64,000 bases of DNA. Source: Rhizobium sp. Pop5. Its GTDB lineage: Bacteria; Pseudomonadota; Alphaproteobacteria; Rhizobiales; Rhizobiaceae. How positions within the stretch are numbered: position 1 is the stretch's first letter; the number at the start of each line of letters is the position of its first letter. Shown here in pieces: positions 27,668 to 36,257 of this stretch. Below the pieces are notes generated by a model, which was not told the DNA's origin, searched no databases, and worked only from the letters and a program-made list of their open reading frames with translations. The translations under genes were made by a program, and so were the position numbers. The stretch covers positions 4,320,501-4,384,500 of the forward strand of contig NZ_CP099399.1 of assembly GCF_024721175.1 (NCBI RefSeq), in the 5' to 3' direction.

Positions 27668-28678
27668 TTAGTCGGGCTGCGGCGGGGCGGTCGTTTCTCC
27701 GGTTAAAACCTCGCAGGCAAACAGGATCGGATTGTCGAGGTCGGGGGCGGCTCGCTTGTTCAAGAGAACGGCCACCGCCGCAGCCGCCACGTCCTGAATC
27801 GGCTGCTTCACCGTCGTCAGGCGTGGCGTCGTCATGCTTGCGAGCGGAATACCGTCGAAGCCGACGACGGAAAGGGCTGCCGGCACCGGGATTCCCAGAT
27901 CATGCGCCGCCCGCATGCAGCCGATCGCCTGCTGGTCCGAACTTGCAAAGATCGCCGTTGGTCGCTCGTTGCGGGCACGGGCCAGAAGATAGTTGCCCGC
28001 CCAACGGCCGCTCTCATAGTCGAAAGCCGCCTCGGCGATCAGCGGCGATCCTGCCATTGCCGCGTCGGCGCCCGCCTGCTCCATCGCGTCAAGATAGCCC
28101 CGGAGACGATCATTGGCGGGGACGGAATGTCCAGGCCCCGAGATGAAGCCGATGCGGCGGTGCCCGAGCTTCAGGAGATGCTCGACGCCAAGGCGAACGC
28201 CATGGCGGTGATCGGCGGCAATGCCGGAATATCCCGGCATGAGGCGGTCGACCACAACGATCGGCAGTCCTTTCGGCAGCTTGAGCGTGTGAAAATCATT
28301 GCTGGGAACGAGAATGATGCCGTCCACCTTCCGGCTCGTCAGCTGTCGGATGCGGTCAGCCTCCTTGGCCGCATGATCGAAGGAGGTCATGACGATGATA
28401 TTATATCCGTGATTTGCCGCCGCCTGCTCCGCGGATTGGACCAGTTCCGCAAAGAACGGATTGGTGAGATCCGGAATGACGATGCCGATGAGGCGGCTGA
28501 CCTTGCTGCGCATGCTTCTCGCGGACGGATCGGGCATATAGCCGAGTTCCCTGATGATCTCGCCGACACGTGCCCGCAATTCCTTCGTCACGGAGGGATG
28601 ATCGTTCAGAACTCTCGAAACGGTCCCTGTGGAAACGCCCGCGAGCTTGGCAACGTCTCTAATTCCGACCTTTGACAT
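27668..28678 (-). CDS. LacI-family transcriptional repressor
   Basis: This 336-residue regulator has the LacI helix-turn-helix and hinge (GIRDVAKLAGVSTGTVSRVLNDHPSVTKELRARV, residues 5-38) and a periplasmic-binding-protein-like effector domain (IGIVIPDLTNPFFAELVQSAEQAA; VDGIILVPSND). It is divergent from the sugar ABC transporter operon at 29003. It probably represses it through the two identical operator-like sites at 28822 and 28937. The effector is presumably the transported sugar. Confidence 0.9.
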   Translation of the reverse strand: MSKVGIRDVAKLAGVSTGTVSRVLNDHPSVTKELRARVGEIIRELGYMPDPSARSMRSKVSRLIGIVIPDLTNPFFAELVQSAEQAAANHGYNIIVMTSFDHAAKEADRIRQLTSRKVDGIILVPSNDFHTLKLPKGLPIVVVDRLMPGYSGIAADHRHGVRLGVEHLLKLGHRRIGFISGPGHSVPANDRLRGYLDAMEQAGADAAMAGSPLIAEAAFDYESGRWAGNYLLARARNERPTAIFASSDQQAIGCMRAAHDLGIPVPAALSVVGFDGIPLASMTTPRLTTVKQPIQDVAAAAVAVLLNKRAAPDLDNPILFACEVLTGETTAPPQPD

Positions 28679-28821
28679 AACAGAAACAGTGGCCCTTCAT
28701 CTTCGCCTTCGGACGAGGTCCGATCGAGGCGTCCAGCTAATGGTCTTTACGGCCCTAGTCAAAGGGCTGCATTTCAAGGGAGACGGTCATCTTCCACAAC
28801 ATGAGCGCAGCAAATATGCGA

Positions 28822-28835
28822 TGGAAACGGTTCAT
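28822..28835. promoter_or_regulatory. LacI-type operator O1
   Basis: TGGAAACGGTTCAT contains the near-palindrome GAAAC/GGTTC with a central CG, as in LacI/GalR operators. An identical 14-bp copy lies 115 bp to the right, at 28937. It sits between the repressor gene and the transporter promoter. Confidence 0.65.
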
Positions 28836-28900
28836 CATGAATCCTCTCCGATGCGTCGACCACTGTCAATCCGGATGCAGTCTGGCAGGTTTTTGGCTGC

Positions 28901-28928
28901 TTGACAATTTCTGACGGCGTGCTACCCA
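28901..28928 (+). promoter_or_regulatory. Candidate promoter of the sugar transporter operon
   Basis: TTGACA at 28901-28906 is a perfect -35 element. TACCCA at 28923-28928, after a 16-bp spacer, is a weak -10. The downstream operator copy at 28937 would overlap the transcription start, as expected for repression. Confidence 0.5.
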
Positions 28929-28936
28929 GATGGTGT

Positions 28937-28950
28937 TGGAAACGGTTCAT
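28937..28950. promoter_or_regulatory. LacI-type operator O2
   Basis: This is the second exact copy of TGGAAACGGTTCAT. It lies 9 bp after the candidate -10 and 53 bp before the binding-protein start, a repressing position. Two spaced identical operators suggest looping by a tetrameric or paired repressor. Confidence 0.65.
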
Positions 28951-29002
28951 TGCCGAGGGCAACTCAGATGCAACTGAGCCCAGAGCCGTTCGGGAGGAAA
29001 AA

Positions 29003-29986
29003 ATGTCCAATTCTGTGAAGCATGAATCCGTCATCAGTGCGCCCCGTCGCGCTGCATTGAAGCTCGGGCTTGCCGGCACGTTGGTGCTGGCGCTGTCCTG
29101 CGGCGTATCGCCTGCCTTTGCGGCCGGCAAGCCGAAGGTCGGCCTGATCATGAAGTCTCTGTCCAATGAGTTCTTCAAGCAGATGAAGGCTGGCGCTGAT
29201 AAGTATGCGGCCGAAAACAAGGACAAGTTCGACTTCAAGGCCGTCGGCATGAAGGACGAGCGTGATTTCGCTGCGCAGGTCGACGCCGTCGAAAACTTCG
29301 TCACCCAGAAATACGATATCATCGTCGTGGCGCCCGCCGATTCCAAGGCGATGGCGACCCCGCTGGCAAAGGCCGTGAAGGCAGGCGTCAAGGTCATCAA
29401 CATCGACGTGCCGCTCGATGCCGACGCCAAGAAGAAGGCCGGGATCGATCTCGCTTTCTTCGGTCCCGACAATAAGGAAGGGGCGAAGCTTGCCGGCGAT
29501 GCGCTGGCCAAGGATCTCGGCCCCGGCGCCAAGGTCGTCATCCTCGAGGGCAACCCCGAGGCCGACAATGCCAAGGAGCGCAAGGAAGGCTTCATGGATT
29601 CCGTCAAGTCGGGCAAGCTTGAGCTTCTCGACAGCAAGACGGCCCATTGGGAGACGGAAGAAGCCAATACCGTCATGACGAATTTCCTGACCAAGTATAA
29701 GGATATTCAGGGCGTCATGGCCGCCAACGACTCCATGGCCCTCGGCGTCGTCAAGGCTCTCGATGCGGCCGGCCAGGCCGGCAAGATCAAGGTCGTGGGC
29801 TTCGACAACATTCCGCCGGTGCAGCCGCTGATCAAGGACGGTAAGATGCTTGCGACAGTCGAGCAGTACGGCGCGCAGATGGCGGTCATGGGCATCGACT
29901 ATGGCCTGCGTGAACTTGCCGGCGAAAAATTCACCGGCTGGGTCAAGACCGACGTCAAGCTCGTCACGGCTGCCGACCTCAAGTAG
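29003..29986 (+). CDS. Sugar ABC transporter substrate-binding protein (RbsB-like)
   Basis: This 327-residue periplasmic binding protein has an N-terminal leader (PRRAALKLGLAGTLVLALSC...PAFA). The RbsB-type two-lobed fold shows as KVGLIMKSLSNEFFKQMKAGADKYA, VVAPADSKAM and AANDSMALGVVKALDAAG. ATG 29003 is preceded by a strong GGAGG; an upstream in-frame start lies inside the promoter. It captures a pentose/hexose-type sugar for the ATPase and permease encoded downstream. Ligand not determinable. Confidence 0.88.
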   Translation: MSNSVKHESVISAPRRAALKLGLAGTLVLALSCGVSPAFAAGKPKVGLIMKSLSNEFFKQMKAGADKYAAENKDKFDFKAVGMKDERDFAAQVDAVENFVTQKYDIIVVAPADSKAMATPLAKAVKAGVKVINIDVPLDADAKKKAGIDLAFFGPDNKEGAKLAGDALAKDLGPGAKVVILEGNPEADNAKERKEGFMDSVKSGKLELLDSKTAHWETEEANTVMTNFLTKYKDIQGVMAANDSMALGVVKALDAAGQAGKIKVVGFDNIPPVQPLIKDGKMLATVEQYGAQMAVMGIDYGLRELAGEKFTGWVKTDVKLVTAADLK

Positions 29987-30014
29987 TCGCGGGTACCGAC
30001 CGCAAGGTAACGGA

Positions 30015-30036
30015 GGCGCCGGCTTCGGCCGGCGCC
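30015..30036 (+). promoter_or_regulatory. Intercistronic UUCG hairpin
   Basis: GGCGCCGGC-TTCG-GCCGGCGCC is a perfect 9-bp stem with a very stable UUCG tetraloop. It lies between the binding-protein stop and the ATPase gene. Such hairpins protect the upstream message so that the binding protein is made in excess over the membrane components. Confidence 0.75.
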
Positions 30037-30129
30037 AATCGCTTTAAGCGTTGATTGCGCCGGATGAGCGCTCTCGCCGCGCATCTTTTCAGGCGCGCAA
30101 AGAACGCTGCAATACTTCGAATTAAACAG

Positions 30130-31665
30130 ATGCATGAGGCTGACGTGTCAGACGCACCAGATGACGACATCCTGAGACTGGAAGGGATCGGCAAGCGCTT
30201 CCCCGGCGTCGTGGCACTCAAGGATGTGTCCATGCGGATCGGCCGCGGCAAGGGGCATATTCTTCTTGGTGAGAACGGTGCGGGAAAGTCGACCCTGATC
30301 AATCTGCTTGGCGGCGTCTTCAGGCCGGATGACGGTCACATCCTGTTTGATGGCCAGCCTTACCATCCGGGTTCCCCGTTGGAGGCTTTCAGGGCCGGCA
30401 TCCGCGTCATTCACCAGGAACTGCATCCGCTTTCCAATCTGACGGTTGCCGAAAACCTCCTTTTTGAGCATCTGCCGCGCCGATACGGCCTGGTGAACTA
30501 TAAGGAAATGAATAAGAGGGCGGCCGAGCTCCTCGAAGAGGTCGGCCTTGACGTACCGCCGACGATGCTGGCGAGCCGCCTCAGCGTCGCCCAGCTTCAG
30601 CTGGTCGAGATCGCCAAGGCGCTCTGCTACGAAAGCAAGCTCCTTGTTCTCGACGAACCGACGGCGACCCTGACCTCCAAGGAGGTCGATCGCCTATTTG
30701 AAATTCTGAAGCGGCTGAAGCGGCGCGGCGTCACCACGCTCTATATCTCTCACAGGCTGGAGGAGATCTTCGAGGTCGGTGACGATGTGACCGTGCTGCG
30801 CGACGGCCAGCATGTGATCACCCGTCCGCTGGCCGGACTGGCTATTCCCGATATCGTCGAACTCATGGTCGGTCGAAAGCTTTCGGATCATGGCCACTTC
30901 CGTGGCGACAGCGCAGTGTCGGGAGAGGCGCTCGGCGTTTCCGGCCTGAAGGTGACGCGCAATAGCCCGGAACTGTCATTCTCCGTCGCCAAGGGGGAAA
31001 TCGTCGGTATTGCCGGCCTTGTAGGCAGCGGCCGGACGGAGGCGGTCCGCGCCATATTCGGCGCCGACGCCAAGGCTGCCGGCGAAATCCGTGTGGATGG
31101 TGCGCCGGTCGAGATCAGTTCGCCCAGCGATGCGGTTGCTGCCGGCCTGTGCCTGGCGACCGAAGACCGCAAGATGCAGGGCTTGATGCTCGACATGAGC
31201 TGCGCTGAAAACACCACCATCACCGACCTCGCCAAGATTTCCCGCAACGGCCTGATCATGGGCAAAACCGAGGATGATCACGCGCAGCGCCTCGTGCGTG
31301 AGCTCAGGATCAAGACGCCCTCCATCCGTCAGGCCGTCAGGACCTTTTCCGGCGGCAACCAGCAGAAGGTGGTCATTGCAAAATGGCTGTTCCGCGGTCC
31401 GAAGGTCTTGATTTTCGATGAGCCGACGCGCGGGATCGACGTGGGTGCGAAGGCCGAGATTTATGAGCTTCTGTGGAAGTTTGCGGCCGAAGGAAAAGGT
31501 GTTCTGGTCGTCTCTTCGGATCTGCCGGAACTCATCGGCATCTGCCATCGCATCGTCGTCTTTTCCGACGGCAAGATAGCTGGTGAAATACATCGGGACC
31601 AATTCGACGAGAGCAGGATCCTTTCGCTCGCCTACAAGGAGTATAGCCGTGTCCGCCAACATTGA
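30130..31665 (+). CDS. Sugar ABC transporter ATP-binding protein (RbsA-like, tandem)
   Basis: This protein of about 511 residues has two ABC domains. The first has ILLGENGAGKSTLINLL, SRLSVAQLQLVEIAKAL (variant signature) and LLVLDEPTATLT. The second has GIAGLVGSGRTEAVRAIFG, FSGGNQQKVVIAKWLF and LIFDEPTRGIDVG. This tandem layout is typical of CUT2-class sugar importers. ATG 30130 is used here; a GTG at 30145 has a better GAGG ribosome-binding site. It overlaps the permease start by 17 bp. Confidence 0.88.
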   Translation: MHEADVSDAPDDDILRLEGIGKRFPGVVALKDVSMRIGRGKGHILLGENGAGKSTLINLLGGVFRPDDGHILFDGQPYHPGSPLEAFRAGIRVIHQELHPLSNLTVAENLLFEHLPRRYGLVNYKEMNKRAAELLEEVGLDVPPTMLASRLSVAQLQLVEIAKALCYESKLLVLDEPTATLTSKEVDRLFEILKRLKRRGVTTLYISHRLEEIFEVGDDVTVLRDGQHVITRPLAGLAIPDIVELMVGRKLSDHGHFRGDSAVSGEALGVSGLKVTRNSPELSFSVAKGEIVGIAGLVGSGRTEAVRAIFGADAKAAGEIRVDGAPVEISSPSDAVAAGLCLATEDRKMQGLMLDMSCAENTTITDLAKISRNGLIMGKTEDDHAQRLVRELRIKTPSIRQAVRTFSGGNQQKVVIAKWLFRGPKVLIFDEPTRGIDVGAKAEIYELLWKFAAEGKGVLVVSSDLPELIGICHRIVVFSDGKIAGEIHRDQFDESRILSLAYKEYSRVRQH

Positions 31666-32671
31666 AAAACAGACCGAGGCGAAAGAGGTGAGCTTCTGGG
31701 ACAAGCTTATCCGGATCTCGATGAAGGAAGCGGGCGTGGCTATCGCCCTCGTTCTGATCCTGGCGTTTTTCTCGGCGACCGCGCCGTACTTCGCAACGCC
31801 GGAGAACTTCCTCAAGATCTTCGTGCAGATTGCCATAAACACCGTGCTTGCTGCGGGCATGACCTTCGTCATCCTCATCGGCGGCATTGATCTTTCGGTC
31901 GGATCGCTGCTTGCCCTTTGCACGGTCATCGGCGCGACGATCATGATCGATCCGCAGTTTTCCCCCTGGCAGGCGATCGTTCTGGCCTGCCTGGCGTCGA
32001 TGGGTACGGGGGCTGCCCTTGGCGCCATCAACGGCTGGATCTGCGAAAAGTGGAAGCTGCCTTCCTTCATCGTCACCCTTGGCATGCTGAACGTTGCGAG
32101 CGGCCTGGCGCGCGTCGTCAGCGACAATTCCACGATCACAGGCCTGCCGCAGCCTTTCGTCGATTTCGGCAACCTGATCTTCTGGGGCATATTTCCCTCG
32201 ATCTTCCTGATCGCGATCGTTGTCGTGCTCATCGGCTGGTTCGTGCTGCGCTATACCGTCTTCGGCCGCTTCGTCTTCGCCATCGGCACCAATGAAGAGG
32301 CTGTCCGGCTGTCGGGGCATCAGCCGAAGAGATACAAGATCGCGGTCTTCACGATCTCCGGCCTGACGGCAGGCATTGCCGCCATGGTCTATCTGCTGCG
32401 TCTCAACGTCGGCAGCCCGGTCGCCGGCATCGGCTACGAGCTGAATGCCATCGCCGCCGTCATCATCGGTGGCACCAGCCTCTCTGGCGGTAAGGGCTCG
32501 ATCGTTGGCACGCTGGTCGGCGCCTGCATTCTGCAGGTGCTGTCGACGGGACTGCAACTGCTTGGCGCCGACGACAACATCAAGCCGATCGTCATCGGCG
32601 CCGTCATCGTGCTCGCCGTCATTCTCGACAGCTATCGCGGCCGGTTGATGCGGATCCTCGAAACGCGTTGA
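31649..32671 (+). CDS. Sugar ABC transporter permease (RbsC-like)
   Basis: This 340-residue polytopic membrane protein of the CUT2 family contains the GGIDLSVGSLLAL motif and the conserved ANPEAVRLSGHQPKRYKI-type cytoplasmic loop (here GTNEEAVRLSGHQPKRYK). Near the end is AVIIGGTSLSGGKGSIVGTLVGA. The GTG start at 31649 follows AAGGAG. It lies within the last codons of the ATPase gene, showing translational coupling. Confidence 0.9.
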   Translation: MSANIEKQTEAKEVSFWDKLIRISMKEAGVAIALVLILAFFSATAPYFATPENFLKIFVQIAINTVLAAGMTFVILIGGIDLSVGSLLALCTVIGATIMIDPQFSPWQAIVLACLASMGTGAALGAINGWICEKWKLPSFIVTLGMLNVASGLARVVSDNSTITGLPQPFVDFGNLIFWGIFPSIFLIAIVVVLIGWFVLRYTVFGRFVFAIGTNEEAVRLSGHQPKRYKIAVFTISGLTAGIAAMVYLLRLNVGSPVAGIGYELNAIAAVIIGGTSLSGGKGSIVGTLVGACILQVLSTGLQLLGADDNIKPIVIGAVIVLAVILDSYRGRLMRILETR

Positions 32672-32690
32672 TCAGCGGGAGCGAGCGTAG

Positions 32691-32724
32691 GCAACGGCCG
32701 ATCGGAAGCCCGATTGGCCGTTGC
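32691..32724 (+). terminator. Terminator of the sugar transporter operon
   Basis: GCAACGGCCGATCGG (32691-32705) pairs with CCGATTGGCCGTTGC (32710-32724) around an AAGC loop, followed by GTTTGAT. The 15-bp stem with one G-U pair lies 20 bp after the permease stop. Confidence 0.7.
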
Positions 32725-32775
32725 GTTTGATATCGGGTCGACCTACATCTGTCCGGCATTCAGCGAGGGACGGAA

Positions 32776-33723
32776 ATGGCCAAGATCACCAATGTAGCGG
32801 TCCAGATGGACCATGTCGCCGGCATCAATATCGCAGGCGATTCCACCTTCGCCATGAGCCTGGAGGCGCAGGCGCGCGGCTACAGGCTTTTCCATTACAC
32901 GCCCGAGCGCCTGAGCTTCCGCGACGGCAAGCTCTTCGCCAGCGTCGAGCCGATGGTTCTGCGCGACGTCAAGGGCGATCACTTCGAGCTCGGTGCCCCC
33001 GAGCGCATCGATCTCTCGACCATGGATGTGGTGCTGCTGCGCCAGGATCCGCCCTTCGACATGGCCTACATCACCTCGACGCACCTGCTTGAGCGTATCC
33101 ACCCGAAGACGCTCGTCGTCAACGATCCGGCCTGGGTGCGCAATTCGCCGGAGAAGATCTTCGTCACCGAATTTGCCGACCTGATGCCGAAGACGCTGAT
33201 CACCAAGGATCCGGCCGAAATCCGCCGCTTCCGCGACGAGATGGGCGATATCATCCTGAAGCCGCTCTACGGCAATGGCGGTGCTGGCGTCTTCCATTCG
33301 ACCCGCGACGACCGCAACCTCTCCTCGCTGTTGGAGATGTTCGGCCAGCTCTTCCGCGAGCCTTTCATCGCCCAGCAATATCTGCCTGACGTACGCAAGG
33401 GCGACAAGCGCATCATCCTGGTCGACGGCGAATTCGCCGGCGCGATCAACCGCGTTCCGGCCGAGCATGACAGCCGCTCCAACATGCATGTCGGCGGCCG
33501 CGCCGAGGCAACCGAGCTGACGCCGCGCGAAAAGGAGATCTGCGAGCGTATCGGTCCGGCGCTGAGGGAGCGCGGCTTCCTGCTCGTCGGCATCGATGTG
33601 ATCGGCGATTACATGACCGAGATCAACGTCACCTCGCCGACGGGCATCCGCGAAGTCAGGAAGTTCGGCGGCGCCGATATCGCAGCCTTGCTTTGGGATG
33701 CGATCGAGCGCAAGCGCGGCTGA
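32776..33723 (+). CDS. gshB: Glutathione synthetase
   Basis: This 315-residue ATP-grasp ligase adds glycine to gamma-glutamylcysteine. Family signatures are [50 protein letters not shown], the ATP-grasp loop [12 protein letters not shown], and [13 protein letters not shown] with metal ligands. Normal length. It belongs to the conserved rsmI-yraN-gshB-comM neighbourhood. Confidence 0.96.
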   Translation: MAKITNVAVQMDHVAGINIAGDSTFAMSLEAQARGYRLFHYTPERLSFRDGKLFASVEPMVLRDVKGDHFELGAPERIDLSTMDVVLLRQDPPFDMAYITSTHLLERIHPKTLVVNDPAWVRNSPEKIFVTEFADLMPKTLITKDPAEIRRFRDEMGDIILKPLYGNGGAGVFHSTRDDRNLSSLLEMFGQLFREPFIAQQYLPDVRKGDKRIILVDGEFAGAINRVPAEHDSRSNMHVGGRAEATELTPREKEICERIGPALRERGFLLVGIDVIGDYMTEINVTSPTGIREVRKFGGADIAALLWDAIERKRG

Positions 33724-33900
33724 GATCGCGGTCTTAACCCGCTTCCCCGCCGTGGCCGGATACAACCGCGTCACGGCCGATACTCTGAGTATGTTCTTTT
33801 ATCGTTCTTGTTTTATTCCTTCTTCCATGCAAGATTGCAACCGCTGGCCTTGAAGGCTGCAGGGCGGTAAGTAAAAGTTGGTGGGGCAAGGGGTAGGCGG

Positions 33901-34617
33901 ATGGTCGCGCGCGTCAGCACGGTCGCATTTCAGGATATCGAAGGCGTGCCGGTCGAGGTCCAGGTTATGGTCGCGCCCGGCAAGGTCGGAATGCAGATCG
34001 TCGGCCTGCCTGACAAGGCCGTTGCCGAAAGCCGCGAGCGCGTGCAGGCGGCTCTTCACGCCTCTGGCCTGGCGCTGCCGGCCAAGCGTGTCACCGTCAA
34101 TCTGGCACCGGCCGATCTGCCGAAGGAAGGCTCGCACTTCGATCTTCCCATCGCGCTTGCTTTGATGGCAGCCCTCGGTGCCATTCCCGCCGATGCGCTG
34201 CAGGATTTTGTCGTCGTCGGCGAGCTCAATCTCGATGGAACGATCGCCGCCATATCAGGCGCACTGCCGGCCGCGATCGGCGCCAATGCGCTCGGCAAGG
34301 GCCTGATATGCCCGGCCGAAAGCGGCGCCGAAGCAGCCTGGGCGGGCGCCGACGTCGATATCCTAGCACCCCGCAGCCTGATCGCCCTTGCCAATCATTT
34401 CCGCGGCACGCAGGTGCTATCCCGGCCGGAGCCCTCGATCCGCGCCAATGCCGCCAATCTGCCCGACCTCGCTGAGATCAAGGGCCAGGAAAGCGCCAAG
34501 CGCGCCCTCGAAGTGGCCGCCGCCGGCGGTCATAATCTTCTGATGGTCGAAACAAAAGACCCGCCAGACTTCTATAGTGAATATTCTAAAGGGCAGAGAC
34601 GGGTGACGACGCAATAA
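33901..34617 (+). pseudogene. comM: comM/yifB-type Mg-chelatase AAA ATPase, truncated by island
   Basis: The first ~216 residues match YifB/ComM: VARVSTVAFQDIEGVPVEVQVMVAPG, IVGLPDKAVAESRERVQAAL and LPAKRVTVNLAPADLPKEGSHFDLPIALALMAAL. The match ends at GGHNLLMV. At that point the family continues with the Walker A GPPGSGKS, but here the frame runs into unrelated sequence from about 34549 and stops at 34617. The product would lack the whole ATPase domain. ComM acts as a helicase for branch migration in natural transformation, so the function is lost unless the island excises. Confidence 0.88.
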
Positions 34618-34681
34618 ATCCGCCAAGCCGCTGTTTTGAGTTGCTAACGGCAATGAGAGCAGCCGCGCAGGCCATCAAGTG

Positions 34682-35209
34682 TTACGTTTGGGGTGGCTTG
34701 GGAGAAGCGCGATTAATAGCTTCAATAGCGCTCATGCGGACAATAATGTCTTGGTACCGTTGGAACGACCAGTACCACCAAAATATCCCGACGAATAAAA
34801 GGCCAAGGCCGCCATAAAGCAGGGTGTAGACGTTCGTGCGATTGAAGTCGTGGAAATCCTGCTCCCATCTATTTTTCAAACGTGCCAAGAGTAGTTGCTC
34901 GTTCGTGTCGCGAAGCTGCTTAGCCTCGGAATGATTAGCGGGAAGTGTGCGGATTAAATCGCGGTATTCCCTATATCGACCATACACGTCTTCCCCTGAG
35001 ATGTTATCCGCCAGCGGCTTTGCATCAAGCCCAACATCCTTGAGGCGATCAATGAGGATTGTCATGCGGGAATACGTGCCCGATCCAGAGTCCTCGAAAG
35101 GCTTTGTATCAGCGGCCATAAGGTAGAACGCGCCCAAAATCATTGCGATGCCGGCGAACGTGCTTAGCTTGTAAAGATGATCGGTCGGGAGCTGAGGAAA
35201 TGGGAACAT
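34682..35209 (-). CDS. Hypothetical membrane protein with two transmembrane segments
   Basis: This 175-residue protein of no recognised family has a hydrophobic segment at residues ~13-32 (YKLSTFAGIAMILGAFYLMA). A charged, helical, probably extracytoplasmic or coiled middle (~40-125) follows, then a second segment YTLLYGGLGLLFVGIFWWYW (~128-147) and a short cytoplasmic tail. It is the first gene inside the comM island. The two-helix hairpin layout is common among accessory genes of islands and prophages. Function unknown. Confidence 0.55.
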   Translation of the reverse strand: MFPFPQLPTDHLYKLSTFAGIAMILGAFYLMAADTKPFEDSGSGTYSRMTILIDRLKDVGLDAKPLADNISGEDVYGRYREYRDLIRTLPANHSEAKQLRDTNEQLLLARLKNRWEQDFHDFNRTNVYTLLYGGLGLLFVGIFWWYWSFQRYQDIIVRMSAIEAINRASPKPPQT

Positions 35210-35247
35210 GGTCTAATCTAGCGTGATTCTTAGACTAATCTGAATAA

Positions 35248-35267
35248 GGCCAGCGCTGAGGCTGGCC
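35248..35267 (-). terminator. Terminator downstream of the small gene at 35303
   Basis: GGCCAGC (35248-35254) pairs with GCTGGCC (35261-35267). On the minus strand it is followed by TTATTC. It ends transcription of the small gene at 35303-35494. Confidence 0.55.
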
Positions 35268-35302
35268 CATATGTCTCATTAAAACCGTCTGCACTGTCTA
35301 GG

Positions 35303-35494
35303 CTATCTCATGGCGGCGTTTAGCGACTCTGCGACTGCAGTGTAGGACGTGGAAGAGTTGATTTGAGTGCCGCCCGTAAGGCCGATTGCGGTGGCTCCGT
35401 TCGCCAACGCCTTCACGAATATGACGTGCATCGGATTGATCAGTATTTTCTCGGTCTTGGAACCGACTTTCTGCTCTACTTCGAATGAGTACAT
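35303..35494 (-). CDS. Small protein resembling FlbD/YlzI-type proteins
   Basis: This 63-residue protein follows the pattern of small FlbD-like proteins: a strand-turn INPMHVIFVKAL, then ATAIGLTGGTQINSSTSYTAVAESLNAAM. It has an AGGGG ribosome-binding site seven bases before the ATG and a terminator after the stop. The FlbD resemblance is only from pattern and may be superficial. No flagellar gene is nearby, so it is best regarded as an island gene of unknown function. Confidence 0.5.
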   Translation of the reverse strand: MYSFEVEQKVGSKTEKILINPMHVIFVKALANGATAIGLTGGTQINSSTSYTAVAESLNAAMR

Positions 35495-35592
35495 AATAAT
35501 CCCCTATGGTTGCGTTCTGGTAAGTATCACTCGCCATTGATGTTGAGAAGACGTCATCTCGCCGGAAGAAACTTTGGTTGCTTCCCGCACCT

Positions 35593-35679
35593 TCAACTGT
35601 CTCTAAAACCATCCGCGCATGTCAGATCGGCGGCCAGGATAGCTATGAAGCCGATCACGGTGACGAGAAGGGGTTTCAT
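35593..35679 (-). CDS. Possible 28-residue membrane peptide
   Basis: A short frame begins MKPLLVTVIGFIAILAADLT and ends CADGFRDS. It is a single hydrophobic helix followed by a small polar tail with a Cys, preceded by GGAAG at 10 nt. It could be a secreted or membrane micro-peptide; the length is too short to be sure. Confidence 0.28.
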   Translation of the reverse strand: MKPLLVTVIGFIAILAADLTCADGFRDS

Positions 35680-35777
35680 TTCAATTTACTTCCGGCGAGC
35701 GGGCGGGACCGCATGGTCATGAGGAACAAGAGCCGGTGATTACAGCCTCGGCAAGGGGAAGGTGAAGACCGTGGCGG

Positions 35778-36257
35778 TCAAAAGTCGCGTCGATCCCGTC
35801 GAATGTGGGTGAAGTTCACAACCTCCAGCCCATCGTGGGCAGCAGCCAGATACAAATCGAGATCATCTGTTAATATTATTGCATCCCCGTTTCCGGTTGC
35901 TGCGTGGAGCAGAACGGCATCTGTCAGGCCCAGCCTTTTATATTCGTCTCGCGAGAAGCCTGCCTGAGAACTAATCAGAAGCTCCATAGAACGACTTGCG
36001 CCGACAACTTCGGCCAGAGATCTGCTTAGTTGAGCGCCATATCGTTCACTCGATCGCCCCAACAGATTTGATGTTTCCGTAACAACATTTGGCGTGAAAA
36101 TCAGACGTGACGACCGGGACAAGATATTGCTTAGGATTGTGAAATCCTCTCGGTCATATGCCCTGGTCCGCTTGTGTACCCCGACCTGTTCGATCTCTAC
36201 CAAACCGACTATCAACAAGACGGTGAGGTTCGTGTCCAGGATGACGGCTTTATTCAT
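35778..36257 (-). CDS. PIN-domain protein (probable ribonuclease/toxin)
   Basis: This 159-residue protein has the PIN fold. The first acidic residue is in VILDTNLTVLLIVG (residues 5-18), the TPNVVTETSNLLGRSS segment carries the conserved Glu, and the later acidic pair is in LGLTDAVLLHAA and IILTDDLDLYLAA. PIN proteins are Mg-dependent RNases and frequent toxins of toxin-antitoxin pairs. It overlaps by 8 bp the small upstream gene at 36250-36546, which is the expected layout of an antitoxin/toxin operon. That pairing is inference. Confidence 0.7.
   Translation of the reverse strand: MNKAVILDTNLTVLLIVGLVEIEQVGVHKRTRAYDREDFTILSNILSRSSRLIFTPNVVTETSNLLGRSSERYGAQLSRSLAEVVGASRSMELLISSQAGFSRDEYKRLGLTDAVLLHAATGNGDAIILTDDLDLYLAAAHDGLEVVNFTHIRRDRRDF

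Noticed and set aside
30976..32557. Long antisense frames opposite the sugar transporter genes
   Set aside because: They oppose clear ABC transporter genes, have biased composition, and have no ribosome-binding site or family match.
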